Of a DNA stretch of 64,000 bases, positions 23,203-31,932 are shown piece by piece; position 1 is the first letter of the stretch; the number at the start of each line of letters is the position of its first letter. The notes under the pieces are model-generated. The model worked only from the letters and a program-made list of their open reading frames with translations, searched no databases and was not told the origin of the DNA. Origin of the DNA: Planctomycetota bacterium (GTDB lineage Bacteria > Planctomycetota > UBA1135); contig JASMMA010000002.1 of the NCBI GenBank assembly GCA_030748415.1, forward strand, positions 1-64,000, read 5' to 3'. The position numbers and the translations under genes were made by a program.

Positions 23203-25716
23203 ATGCAAGGATTCCTCACTGACATCCCTTTTCTTTACACTTTTTTCGGTGTTTTTGCCGGCCTTGTTGTGCTGGGTTTTCTCGAAGCGCCACTCATTGT
23301 TTTCACTTTAGGCGTAGCGGTTTTGTTTGCCGGTTTTGCGGCACCCACTTGGCTTTGGGTCGTTTTTGGTGTCATTGCAGCAGTGTTTAACCTGCTCCCA
23401 TTGCGCCGAGCCATCGTGACCAGCCCTTTGATGTCGCTCATGAAAAGGGCAGGCTTTATTCCTGCGATTTCGGATACCGAGCGTCAAGCATTAGAAGCCG
23501 GAACGGTTTGGGCCGATGCGGAGTTGTTCTCAGGAAAGCCCGATTTCAAGCGCCTCATGAGTGAGAGTTATCCGCAAATGAGTGAAGAAGAGCAGGCTTT
23601 CTTCGACGGTCCTGCAGAAGAAGCATGCCGAATGGTTGACGATTGGAAGGTTTTCCAAGATCGTGATTTAGAACCCAAGGCGTGGCAGTTCCTGAAGGAC
23701 GAAGGTTTCTTTGGAATGATTATCCCTAAGAAGTATGGGGGGCTTGAGTTCTCTCCCATTGCGATTAGTTCCATCATCGCTAAGTTGTCGGCGCGTTCTA
23801 TGCCTTTGGGAATTACGGCGATGCTTCCAAACTCCTTGGGTCCGGGTGAGTTGATTTATCACTATGGAACCCAGGCCCAAAAAGAAGATTGGTTGCCTCG
23901 TTTGGCGGACGGAAGTGAAACTCCCTGCTTTGCGCTCACGGAGCCGGGCGCCGGTTCAGACGCGGGCGGTATTCAGTCCACCGCCGTAGTTTTTGAAGGG
24001 GAAGATGGAAAAACAAAACTAAAGTTGAATTGGAATAAGCGTTACATCACGCTTGCTTCTCGTGCGACAGTCTTGGGATTGGCGGTCAAACTCCATGACC
24101 CCTCTAACTTGCTTGGAAAGGGCTTCCACCCTGGAATTACTTGCGTTTTGGTTCCAACCGAAACTCCCGGAGTCATCAACGATCGTCAACACGACCCTTT
24201 GGTAGTTCCTTTTATTAATTGTCCCACGCAGGGGACCGATGTTGTAGTCCCAGCCGAAAACATCATTGGCGAGGCCGAAGGTGCAGGCAATGGCTGGAAA
24301 ATGCTAATGGAATGTTTGGCCGCTGGCCGAGGAATCATGCTGCCAGCACAAGCTGCCGCTGGTACCAAGATGGGCGCCCGCACAGTCAGCGCTTATTCCG
24401 TGGTTCGCAAACAGTTTGGTATGTCGATTGGTAAGTTTGAAGGCATTGAAGAACCTATGGCGAGAATCGGAGGCTGGGCATACATCCTTGAGGCGACCCG
24501 CCGTTACACCTGCGGAGGCCTTGAAGGAAACAAGCCAGCTGTTGTTTCGGCAATCGCGAAATACCAGTTCACTGAAATTTTCCGCAAAGCGGTCAACGAT
24601 GCAATGGACATTTGTGGTGGCGCGGGAATTAGCCGCGGGCCACGCAACTTACTGGCCCATGCTTACATGGGGGCTCCGATTAGCATCACTGTCGAGGGGG
24701 CCAACATTCTCACTCGCACCCTCATGATTTTCGGCCAAGGGGCCATTCGTTGCCACCCTTGGGCATACAAAGAAATCACAACTCTTGGTGCAGGTGATGT
24801 TGCCGGTTTTGACCAAGCCTTCTGGGGTCATGTCAGCCATGTTTACCGCAACAAAATGCGTGCATTTTTATTGAGCATGACTCGAGGCCGCCTTGCCAGC
24901 CCTGCAGTTTCCGCACCCGCTCGGCGGTACGCGCAAAAACTCGAATGGTCTTCTGCCAGCTTTGCATTCCTGGCAGATTTAGCCATGGGCTTGATTGGGG
25001 GTAACCTCAAGCGAAAAGAAGCTCTTACCGGGCGCTTTTCCGATGTCTTATCTTGGATGTATTTAGGGACTGCAGTGATTCGCCGCTTTGAAGCGGAGGG
25101 TTGTCGCGAAGAAGACTTGCCGCTCTTTAAGTGGTCTATGGACTATTCCTTGGCGCAAATCCAAGAAGGCTTCGATGGAATCTTCTCCAACTTCGATGCA
25201 CCCCTTGTCGGGGGCTTCATGAAAACAGTTGGTGCAGGGTGGTCACGCTTGAATCCAATCGGCCTCAAGCCAAGCGACCGAACTGGACACAAGGTTGCGA
25301 AACTCATGCAAGTGCCAGGAGAACAGAGAGATCGATTGGGTTGTGGTTTACACCACTCTGAAGATCCTGAGGATGCCCTCACCCGTCTCGAAAATGCATT
25401 TGAAATTTGCTACCAATCGGATGCTGTTGCAGCAAAAATCCGTAGTGCAGTTCGTGCTCGCAAACTTCCAAAAGGAAAGCCACTCACCTTAGTTGATGCA
25501 GCAGTTGAAGCAGGGGTCATTTCTTCAGAGGAAGCTGCTCTTGTTGCTCGTGCGGAAGAGGCTCGCTGGGATGCCATTCAAGTGGATTCCTTTAACGCGG
25601 AGGAATACTTATCGACTGCGGAGAGAAAGTCAGACTCAGTTACGAGTGGGAACCGAAGCGATGGAAGCGAAGTTTCTTTCAATTCGCCGGAGGATTCGGT
25701 CACACCGGCGGGCTGA
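23203..25716 (+). CDS. fadE: Acyl-CoA dehydrogenase, FadE type
   Basis: An 837-residue membrane-associated acyl-CoA dehydrogenase. Two or three hydrophobic segments at the N-terminus (FLYTFFGVFAGLVVLGFL; VAVLFAGFAAPTWLWVVFGV) match FadE. The flavoprotein core follows: FGMIIPKKYGGLEFSP, CFALTEPGAGSDAGG (substrate/FAD loop), GNGWKMLMECLAAGRG and DICGGAGISRGPRN. The DUF1974 C-terminal region (LEWSSASFAFLADLAMGLIGG; KWSMDYSLAQIQEGFDGI) is present. It performs the first oxidation of fatty acyl-CoA. The length agrees with E. coli FadE (814). The last 81 bases overlap tail-to-tail with the squalene-synthase-like gene. Confidence 0.93.
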   Translation: MQGFLTDIPFLYTFFGVFAGLVVLGFLEAPLIVFTLGVAVLFAGFAAPTWLWVVFGVIAAVFNLLPLRRAIVTSPLMSLMKRAGFIPAISDTERQALEAGTVWADAELFSGKPDFKRLMSESYPQMSEEEQAFFDGPAEEACRMVDDWKVFQDRDLEPKAWQFLKDEGFFGMIIPKKYGGLEFSPIAISSIIAKLSARSMPLGITAMLPNSLGPGELIYHYGTQAQKEDWLPRLADGSETPCFALTEPGAGSDAGGIQSTAVVFEGEDGKTKLKLNWNKRYITLASRATVLGLAVKLHDPSNLLGKGFHPGITCVLVPTETPGVINDRQHDPLVVPFINCPTQGTDVVVPAENIIGEAEGAGNGWKMLMECLAAGRGIMLPAQAAAGTKMGARTVSAYSVVRKQFGMSIGKFEGIEEPMARIGGWAYILEATRRYTCGGLEGNKPAVVSAIAKYQFTEIFRKAVNDAMDICGGAGISRGPRNLLAHAYMGAPISITVEGANILTRTLMIFGQGAIRCHPWAYKEITTLGAGDVAGFDQAFWGHVSHVYRNKMRAFLLSMTRGRLASPAVSAPARRYAQKLEWSSASFAFLADLAMGLIGGNLKRKEALTGRFSDVLSWMYLGTAVIRRFEAEGCREEDLPLFKWSMDYSLAQIQEGFDGIFSNFDAPLVGGFMKTVGAGWSRLNPIGLKPSDRTGHKVAKLMQVPGEQRDRLGCGLHHSEDPEDALTRLENAFEICYQSDAVAAKIRSAVRARKLPKGKPLTLVDAAVEAGVISSEEAALVARAEEARWDAIQVDSFNAEEYLSTAERKSDSVTSGNRSDGSEVSFNSPEDSVTPAG

Positions 25717-26733
25717 AAATACCGTAGGAAAGGCGCGCAGAAGAATGGCGAAGGGGCCTTTTGGTCCCTCCCAATAAGGCAATCCCGCTCGCCGTGCACA
25801 TGAACGCCAATACCGGTCTGTAAACAGAATCATGAGAATCGCCGCGCCGCGGGCAAGGCTCCATGTGGGCAACTTCATGCCCTCTACCATCCGGCGATAG
25901 GCATCTCCACGAAGAAGTGCGAGCCGCAGGAGATTCTCTCGAACCTGGCGGATAGTCTCAAGTTTATTCATCGGTTCGCCCGAGTCAGATTCATGAATAA
26001 GTGTGACTAAACTTTCGTCGTAGCCAACGCCGCGTTCCAAATCTTTTTCAATGTCCCTCGTCACATTTGCAAGTTGTACAAGTTCCCCAACCGCCAAGGC
26101 GTCGGTTCTTTGTTCGGATGAGGCAGCCTCGTTTTGCATCAGATGAATAGAAAACAGCACGGGGTTCCCAAGAACATGGCGGCAGTATTGAAGGAGTTGA
26201 TTCTCACCAATCAGGACACCTTTTTGTTCCCGGAACCGTTGAGATGCCCATGCCATGCCTGTTGCCATGTTGGAGACAAGCTCTCGAATGGCACTTTTTT
26301 GCTCTTCGGGAAGAGTGAGGAAAGATTGGTCAACAAGATTACAGCGATCCACTAACAAGAGGTGGGAAAGGTCGCGATTGTTGTAATGAGTGCCTTTAGG
26401 AATCGCGGGGGCGGGCGGGGGGATGGTGCTGTTAAGCCTTTCGCCGAAACTGCGGAGAACTTGCTCTCGTTCCTCAGGGTTTGGGTGAAGATCTTCGTAA
26501 GTGTCCAGAATCCTGCAATAAAGATAGCCAACTGCTGCAGCTCGGGCCTGGGGCGCGGGCAACATAGCGATACATGAGGAAAAAGTACGGGCCGCGTGAG
26601 GCAGAATGGCCCACAAAAAAGTTTCTGGATTTTGAATCGTCCGCAGGCGCGCAAAATCAGGCTGGTCGCGACTAATAAAGGCATCGCGTAGCAATAAGCC
26701 GGGCCGTCGAATGAAGAAGGGAATCCTAGTCAT
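25636..26733 (-). CDS. Squalene/phytoene synthase family protein
   Basis: A 365-residue head-to-head prenyl synthase. The first Asp-rich motif is RILDTYEDLHPN (DTYED) and the second NVTRDIEKDLERG (DIEKD); both coordinate Mg and the diphosphates. A C-terminal hydrophobic stretch (LARGAAILMILFTDRY) could touch the membrane. The product could be squalene, dehydrosqualene or phytoene; no desaturase, squalene-hopene cyclase or HpnC/D/E partner is in the window to decide. The stop lies inside the fadE coding region on the other strand (81-base convergent overlap), and the reading frame is intact to that stop. Confidence 0.83.
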   Translation of the reverse strand: MTRIPFFIRRPGLLLRDAFISRDQPDFARLRTIQNPETFLWAILPHAARTFSSCIAMLPAPQARAAAVGYLYCRILDTYEDLHPNPEEREQVLRSFGERLNSTIPPPAPAIPKGTHYNNRDLSHLLLVDRCNLVDQSFLTLPEEQKSAIRELVSNMATGMAWASQRFREQKGVLIGENQLLQYCRHVLGNPVLFSIHLMQNEAASSEQRTDALAVGELVQLANVTRDIEKDLERGVGYDESLVTLIHESDSGEPMNKLETIRQVRENLLRLALLRGDAYRRMVEGMKLPTWSLARGAAILMILFTDRYWRSCARRAGLPYWEGPKGPFAILLRAFPTVFSARRCDRILRRIERNFASIASVPTRN

Positions 26734-26751
26734 GAATGCAGCCGGATACTT

Positions 26752-26763
26752 TAGAATCTCCCC
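26752..26763 (+). promoter_or_regulatory. TANNNT-N6 element before the ABC ATPase
   Basis: TAGAAT, six bases, then the GTG start of the ATPase gene, all within the 30-base divergent gap to the squalene-synthase-like gene. Confidence 0.5.
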
Positions 26764-27570
26764 GTGATTCAGAGCAGAGATTTACGGAAGAGTTACGGCG
26801 ACAGAGAAGTTCTGCGGGGTGTGAGTCTGTCCGTTCAGAAGGGTGAAGTATTTGGTTTTGTGGGCCCGAATGGAGCTGGGAAAACGACATTTTTGAAGTG
26901 TCTTGCGGGAATTACTCGCCCAAAATCGGGGAGTCTGGAAGTGTGTGGGGTGAATGTGCTAAAGAATCCGCTCGCCGCGCGAAAGAGAATTGGATATGCC
27001 CCGGGAGAAACCTCGCTTTACGAATCCATGCGAGTGAAAGGATTTCTGCAATTTTGTCTTTCTTTCTATAAAACCGCCGATTACAGCAGGGCAATTGAAT
27101 TGGCAAACGAGTTTGCTCTTCCATTAACTCAAAGGGTGAGGGAACTTTCGCACGGCATGAAACGGAAACTCCTCCTGATTCAAGCAATTACCAGTGGGGG
27201 CGAAGTCATTTTGCTCGATGAGCCCATGGAGGGCCTAGATCCTGAGGCCCGACGCAAAGTGGAATCGATGCTTCGAGATTTGGCCGCACAGGGTCGCACA
27301 ATTTTCTTTTCCTCACACGATTTGTCGAGCATTGAGCGTGTTTGCAATCGGGTTGGGTTTTTAAGGAAAGGGGAGTTGGTGCGTTGCGGAACTTTAGAAG
27401 AGGTCATGTCGGATGCCTCTCAATTTTTACAACTTCGTTTTCAAGAAGAAGACCGCGAGGAAATTTTTTCAGCTCTTCAAGACCTGCCGGCACAAACATC
27501 TAGGGTTTCCGGTGATTTGGAAGATGTTTTTGAAAACTTGTATGGTCCAGATTGCGAGGAAAAAACATGA
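26764..27570 (+). CDS. ABC transporter ATP-binding protein
   Basis: A 268-residue ABC ATPase of the ABC-2 export (DrrA/CcmA-like) type. Walker A is FGFVGPNGAGKTTFLK (about 31-46), the signature is the variant ELSHGMKRKLLL, Walker B is EVILLDEPMEGLDPEA, and the H-loop is FFSSHDLSSIERV. A C-terminal regulatory tail follows. It begins at a GTG placed by the upstream TAGAAT. Its stop shares four bases with the start of the permease gene (ATGA), so the two make one transporter. The substrate is unknown; the adjacent prenyl-synthase gene is divergent, so a link is not shown. Confidence 0.92.
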   Translation: MIQSRDLRKSYGDREVLRGVSLSVQKGEVFGFVGPNGAGKTTFLKCLAGITRPKSGSLEVCGVNVLKNPLAARKRIGYAPGETSLYESMRVKGFLQFCLSFYKTADYSRAIELANEFALPLTQRVRELSHGMKRKLLLIQAITSGGEVILLDEPMEGLDPEARRKVESMLRDLAAQGRTIFFSSHDLSSIERVCNRVGFLRKGELVRCGTLEEVMSDASQFLQLRFQEEDREEIFSALQDLPAQTSRVSGDLEDVFENLYGPDCEEKT

Positions 27571-28337
27571 TGCTCGTCCATTTGTTTTGGCGCGAACACC
27601 GAGTTTTAGTCATGGGCTATACCGGCATCTTGGGGGCTGCACTCAGCGCTGCAGTTTTCTATTGGCCTCACCTCCGAGATGCGGGAATCTTGACTCTTGT
27701 TCAGTATCTCCCCTTCGACCCGTTGAAAGAATTCGCTTCAGGGTTTGAACGGGAAGGCTTCTGGGCGTATTTTGCCGTCCAACATTTGTTCCGAGGCGCG
27801 GGGATGTTCGGGGTTGCGGCAGCAGGCCTGATGGGTTCAGGAATCGTTGCTCGAGAAGTAGATAATCGCACCGCAGAACTTCTTTTGTCCCGCCCAATCT
27901 CTCGGTCTAGAATCTTATTGGAACGATGGATTGCTGGAGCCATCTTTTTGCTTTTGCCTTTGTTAGCAACGACCTGTCTTGCCGCTTATTTCGCCCCTCA
28001 AGTAGGCGAAGTTTTAGAACTCAAGCCGGCTCTATTAGCAACCCTTTTTGCTTGGCTCTTTCCTTTGGCAGCCTTTTCTATCACGACCTTCTTTTCAACT
28101 TGGTTCTCAAACCAAATCAAGGCTGCGATTCTTGTGTTGGGAGTTTCGATTCTTCAAATGGCCTTTTATTTGATACCAGAACTCTGGAATCACTCCATTT
28201 TTAATATTATTGATTTGGATGTGACCCTTAAATTTACAAGAGGCGAGTTCCCCGTACAGGAAACTCGCACTCTTATTTCGATTTCAGTTGTGGCGGTTTT
28301 AGCCTCCATTTGGAGCTTCCGCCGCCGTGGATTTTAG
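27567..28337 (+). CDS. ABC-2 type permease
   Basis: A 256-residue membrane protein with about six hydrophobic segments, among them MGYTGILGAALSAAVFYW, GVAAAGLMGSGIVARE, WIAGAIFLLLPLLATTCLAAY and AAILVLGVSILQMAFYLIP. The segment REVDNRTAELLLSRPISRSRILLERW is the typical cytoplasmic loop of ABC-2 permeases that contacts the ATPase. Two consecutive ATG codons (27567, 27570) are possible starts; the first overlaps the ATPase stop. The stop overlaps by four bases with that of the convergent subtilase gene. Confidence 0.85.
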   Translation: MMLVHLFWREHRVLVMGYTGILGAALSAAVFYWPHLRDAGILTLVQYLPFDPLKEFASGFEREGFWAYFAVQHLFRGAGMFGVAAAGLMGSGIVAREVDNRTAELLLSRPISRSRILLERWIAGAIFLLLPLLATTCLAAYFAPQVGEVLELKPALLATLFAWLFPLAAFSITTFFSTWFSNQIKAAILVLGVSILQMAFYLIPELWNHSIFNIIDLDVTLKFTRGEFPVQETRTLISISVVAVLASIWSFRRRGF

Positions 28338-29842
28338 AAAACAGTCACGGTCATGAGGTTGGAATCACTAATGGTTCCATTGTCATTAACCGCACACTCA
28401 AGGTAGTATGTTCCACTAGGGGCGCTAGGAGGAACGAGAGAAGAAAGTGTGCCCTGGCCGCTGGAGTCCGCCTGCGAAGAAGTAACAACGCCCCATGGGT
28501 TTCCAATTTCAAAGTTGTGCCCGAAAAGGGTCACCCCAGTATTGCTTGTGCTATAAAGGAGGTGAACAAGTGAGTTTGGTGCAGCACGAGTGAAGTCAAA
28601 GCTGGCAGTGAACCCTTTAATGAGTCCCGTTGGGCCAGTCAATGTGATGCTGTCCGCGCCACCGCTGCCACCACCATTGAGGAATGCAGCCTCCATACAG
28701 AGGTCAAATTCCGGCCGGCCGGCACCGTAGTAAATGTCATCGCCGCTACTGCCGAGATCTTTGCAGTTGTCGTACATCATTTGCTCAATTGCATCTGCAC
28801 TGAGGTTTGGCGCGGTCTGCATCATCATTGCGAGAACGCCCACAGCAATGGGGCAAGAGAATGATGTTCCACTTACCGATGAGTAACCACCGGATCGGCT
28901 AGTTGTCCAGATGCCATCTCCAGGTACGGCACAATCAACAATGTTGCCATAGTTCGACCAAGAAGTGCGCGTGTCGTTGTTTTTTGTTGCGGCAGTAACC
29001 ACGACATCTGTGTGATCATATCCATTTATTTGGCGGCCATCATTTCCTGCAGCCCAAACCAGAATCGAGCCTTCGCCGCGAACATGGGTTCCAGTTGTGC
29101 CCACGGTGGAGGAGTCCACGCCGGACCAGGATGCCCCAATTACACGAGCTCCGTTGTCGGAGGCCCAACGAGCGCCATCGGTAATATCCGACATGTAAGC
29201 GACACCGCTTGAAAAGTTTGTACAACGAACGGGCATTAGTTTGATATCCCATGCCATTCCAACGACACCCTTGCTGTTATCGCCTATGGCGCCAACACAA
29301 CCAATCGTGTTTGTTCCGTGGCCATGAACATCGCTGACATCGCCGCCGTTTGCTTGGGATTGATTTGAAGCGGAGTTGTAGCCCGGGACCATGCTCGCAC
29401 TGAGATCTTCGTGCCCGGTGTTTACGCCTGTGTCAACGGTGCAAGCAATGAATGATCCGTCGCCTGTTCCGTAGTCCCAAGCGATAGTGGAGTTCATTTT
29501 CGAGTGGTGCCACTGTTGACTAAACTTCGGGTCATTTGGTGTAGTGCCAATGGTGTAAACCCACCAATCAGGTTCAGCGTATTCAAAAAGACCCGTCGCC
29601 ATAAGTTCAGCCGAAAGCGAATTCTCATCATGGCTTGCGGGAATATTCAGAATATATTCGTTCGTGTCCGCGACAAACTCGCGAATCCACTCAGGATGAA
29701 TATGGTCCACGGCCTCTTCTTGAGATGGGCGCACTGTCAAGCGGCCGGAGAATTCTTTGACTCCGGGAATTTCTTGGTAAAGCTGAGTGGGAGCTTGAGC
29801 AGCAGGAAAAGCCAAAAATGGCAAAAGGATGGCGTGAATCAT
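28334..29842 (-). CDS. Secreted subtilisin-like serine protease
   Basis: A 502-residue exported S8 protease. Signal peptide MIHAILLPFLAFPAAQA, then an inhibitor-I9-like propeptide to about residue 95. The catalytic triad is visible: Asp in ACTVDTGVNTGHED (about 137), His in DVHGHGTNTIG (about 175) and Ser in SVSGTSFSCPIAVGV (about 327), with the oxyanion Asn in LVWAAGNDG. The catalytic domain ends near residue 385, and the last 105 residues are the shared C-terminal module after a Gly-rich linker (NGGGSGGAD). The start at 29842 opens the signal peptide. It has no obvious operon partner. Confidence 0.9.
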   Translation of the reverse strand: MIHAILLPFLAFPAAQAPTQLYQEIPGVKEFSGRLTVRPSQEEAVDHIHPEWIREFVADTNEYILNIPASHDENSLSAELMATGLFEYAEPDWWVYTIGTTPNDPKFSQQWHHSKMNSTIAWDYGTGDGSFIACTVDTGVNTGHEDLSASMVPGYNSASNQSQANGGDVSDVHGHGTNTIGCVGAIGDNSKGVVGMAWDIKLMPVRCTNFSSGVAYMSDITDGARWASDNGARVIGASWSGVDSSTVGTTGTHVRGEGSILVWAAGNDGRQINGYDHTDVVVTAATKNNDTRTSWSNYGNIVDCAVPGDGIWTTSRSGGYSSVSGTSFSCPIAVGVLAMMMQTAPNLSADAIEQMMYDNCKDLGSSGDDIYYGAGRPEFDLCMEAAFLNGGGSGGADSITLTGPTGLIKGFTASFDFTRAAPNSLVHLLYSTSNTGVTLFGHNFEIGNPWGVVTSSQADSSGQGTLSSLVPPSAPSGTYYLECAVNDNGTISDSNLMTVTVF

Positions 29843-29944
29843 GGAGTGGTTTTTGGGTTCTGATTGAGGGTTCTTTAGGGGAAAAGGGGCTCTTGCCCAC
29901 ATTCTCTCTACGCAGGAAACCGGGGAAAGTTCCCTAAAAGTGCC

Positions 29945-31000
29945 TCAGGAATCGGTTTTGATCCGGAAAATGGCACCTTCTGGCATATTAATGAGATAGA
30001 TTTCGCCGGTTGCTCCTTCGGCGAAAGAGGCAAGCCCGAATCCACGATTAAGTTGGGGATGTTCCTGCACATCAATGAGAACTGTTGCCCCCTTCATTAG
30101 AGATGGCTTTCCAGACCAAACTTTCCCACTTGCCCAATCACCAAAAAAATAATGGCCTCGGAATTTTGGACTAAGTTCTTTGCCTCGGTAGATAAAGCCG
30201 CCCGTAACGGAGCATGAGCGGGGATTTCCGCCCTGCTCGTATTCAAATGCTGGTTCACGAAGTGTTTCTCTCCACCCATCGAAAACATCATCGGGAATAT
30301 TGAAGTCATGTCTTCCCTCACGCCAACGCCACCCAAAATTTAAATGTTTCTCACTGGCCTTTGCAAAATCAATTTCTTCCCACTTATTTTGCCCCACATC
30401 TCCAATCCATAAATCGCCGGTGTTTCGGTCGAAAGAAAACCGCCATGGATTGCGTAAGCCCCAATGCCAGAGCTCCGGCTCGATTTCTTTTTGACTAAGC
30501 TCAAAACGGAGGATTCCGCCAAGGAATGTTTCACGGTTTTGTCCGTTATCTTGGGGGTCATTGGCGGCTCCGCCATCACCGAGGCCTAAGTAAAGAGCAC
30601 CATCTGGCCCAAAGCATATTTGCCCACCATTGTGGTTTGCCCACGGTTGTTTTTGTGTGAAAAGAACTGTTTCTTTGAGCGACTGGTCTCCAATCTCAAA
30701 TTTTGATAAATGAGTGGTACCCTTCTTGTTGCTGTAATGGGCAAACAGAGTGTTTGCGTTCTTGGCCTTTGGGGGAAAAGCGATTGCAAGTAGGCCCCGT
30801 TCGCTTTGGGTGCTGACTTGGTCGGAGATGTCTAAAATTTTCTCGAGCTTTTCCCCTTTAAGTCGAAGGATGCGGCCATTTCGCTCAGCGATATAGAGAG
30901 TGGATGGCTGAGAGCGAATCGAAGTCGCATGAATAGGGGAGTCGAGGCTCTCAATGACGGGCTCAAGAGCAAGCTGAAAAAATGTTAGAGCTAAGAACAT
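29945..31000 (-). CDS. PQQ-type sugar dehydrogenase (glucose/sorbosone dehydrogenase fold)
   Basis: A 351-residue six-bladed propeller protein with an N-terminal signal-like segment (MFLALTFFQLALEPVIE). Typical of soluble aldose dehydrogenases are PIHATSIRSQPSTLYIAERNGRI in outline, SERGLLAIAFPP, WANHNGGQICFGPDGALYLGLGDGG, GGILRFEL and LRNPWRFSFD. The catalytic His fits HNGG. Expected to oxidise a sugar in the periplasm and give electrons to a cytochrome or quinone. It overlaps the preceding TIM-barrel gene by ten bases, making a two-gene unit for an exported sugar pathway. Confidence 0.85.
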   Translation of the reverse strand: MFLALTFFQLALEPVIESLDSPIHATSIRSQPSTLYIAERNGRILRLKGEKLEKILDISDQVSTQSERGLLAIAFPPKAKNANTLFAHYSNKKGTTHLSKFEIGDQSLKETVLFTQKQPWANHNGGQICFGPDGALYLGLGDGGAANDPQDNGQNRETFLGGILRFELSQKEIEPELWHWGLRNPWRFSFDRNTGDLWIGDVGQNKWEEIDFAKASEKHLNFGWRWREGRHDFNIPDDVFDGWRETLREPAFEYEQGGNPRSCSVTGGFIYRGKELSPKFRGHYFFGDWASGKVWSGKPSLMKGATVLIDVQEHPQLNRGFGLASFAEGATGEIYLINMPEGAIFRIKTDS

Positions 31001-31914
31001 TGGTAGCGAAGAAGTAAATCGCGAGTGAAAACGATGCCATCCCGCTCGGAATGCGCGCCACCTTCATACTCAACTCCGATAAATCCTCGATAGCCGGAGC
31101 CCTTTACAATTTTTAGCATTCGGGAATAGTCGGTGTGAATTTCATTTCCGGCATCGTTGAATTCATGTGATTTTGCACTCACGGCTTTTGCAAAGGGCAT
31201 CATTTCTGAAATCCCTTCATATCGGTCGTAAGTTTCCCCATCGCCAAGGTTGAAGTTCCCAAAATCAGGAAGGGTGCCACAACCCGGATGATTGACAGCT
31301 CGAATGACTTGGGAGAGCCAACTCCCATTCGAAGATAGACCGCCGTGGTTTTCAACGATAACAGAAAGTCCGCGTTGAGCACCTTCTTCGGTTAGAGACC
31401 GGAGGCCGCTCGCGGCGCGTTGGGCCTGCTCTTCCCAGGTCCCGCTGCTTTGGGCGTTGACTCGAATGGAGTGGCAGCCGAGAGTTTTTGCGGCATCCAG
31501 CCACTTCAAGTGGTTCTCAACGGCGATGCGGCGTTTGTTTTTGTCAGGGTCACCGAGAGCCCCTTCGCCATCGCACATGATAAGTAAGGATTCGACTCCC
31601 GAGTCGCTGCACCTTTTTTTCAGTTCTGCCAAATACTTTTTGTCCAGTGCCTTGTCTTTGAAAAACTGGTTCACATACTCGACGCCTTCAAACCCTAACT
31701 CCGCAGCGGCGGCTGGAAAATCTAGATTGGTCATTTTCCCGGCAAAGAGAGTTCGGTGATAGGACCATTCGGCAAGGGAGAGCCTAAACCATGGTTTCAA
31801 GCTCGTTCCCTGCTCTTGAATTCCTTCTGCTGGGGAAGCAAATACGCAGGCGGGCAGCCAAGGGAGGCTCGTTGTGGCGAGGGCTGATTGGAGGAAGTTT
31901 CGGCGGCTGGTCAT
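30991..31914 (-). CDS. Tat-exported sugar phosphate isomerase/epimerase-like TIM-barrel protein
   Basis: A 307-residue protein of the xylose-isomerase-like TIM-barrel (AP endonuclease 2) family. The N-terminus SRRNFLQSALATTSLPWLPA is a twin-arginine signal, so the folded protein is exported. Barrel strands include LGFEGVEYVN, SIRVNAQSSG, LSVIVENHGG (metal-ligand Glu), GTLPDFGNF and YRGFIGVEYEGG. Such proteins isomerise or epimerise sugars and 3-keto-sugars. The substrate is not evident. The start at 31914 is fixed by TATGCT seven bases upstream. It is co-transcribed with the sugar dehydrogenase. Confidence 0.83.
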   Translation of the reverse strand: MTSRRNFLQSALATTSLPWLPACVFASPAEGIQEQGTSLKPWFRLSLAEWSYHRTLFAGKMTNLDFPAAAAELGFEGVEYVNQFFKDKALDKKYLAELKKRCSDSGVESLLIMCDGEGALGDPDKNKRRIAVENHLKWLDAAKTLGCHSIRVNAQSSGTWEEQAQRAASGLRSLTEEGAQRGLSVIVENHGGLSSNGSWLSQVIRAVNHPGCGTLPDFGNFNLGDGETYDRYEGISEMMPFAKAVSAKSHEFNDAGNEIHTDYSRMLKIVKGSGYRGFIGVEYEGGAHSERDGIVFTRDLLLRYQCS

Positions 31915-31927
31915 TTTCGTTAGCATA
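31915..31927 (-). promoter_or_regulatory. TANNNT-N7 element before the TIM-barrel gene
   Basis: Minus-strand TATGCT (31927-31922) followed by seven bases and ATG. It overlaps the plus-strand TAGCAT of the divergent gene by five bases. Confidence 0.5.
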
Positions 31928-31932
31928 CGAGC
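31921..31932 (+). promoter_or_regulatory. TANNNT-N6 element before the aminotransferase gene
   Basis: TAGCAT, six bases, GTG. Read on the other strand the same bases give the -10 of the divergent gene, so one near-palindrome may serve both directions within an 18-base gap. Confidence 0.5.
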
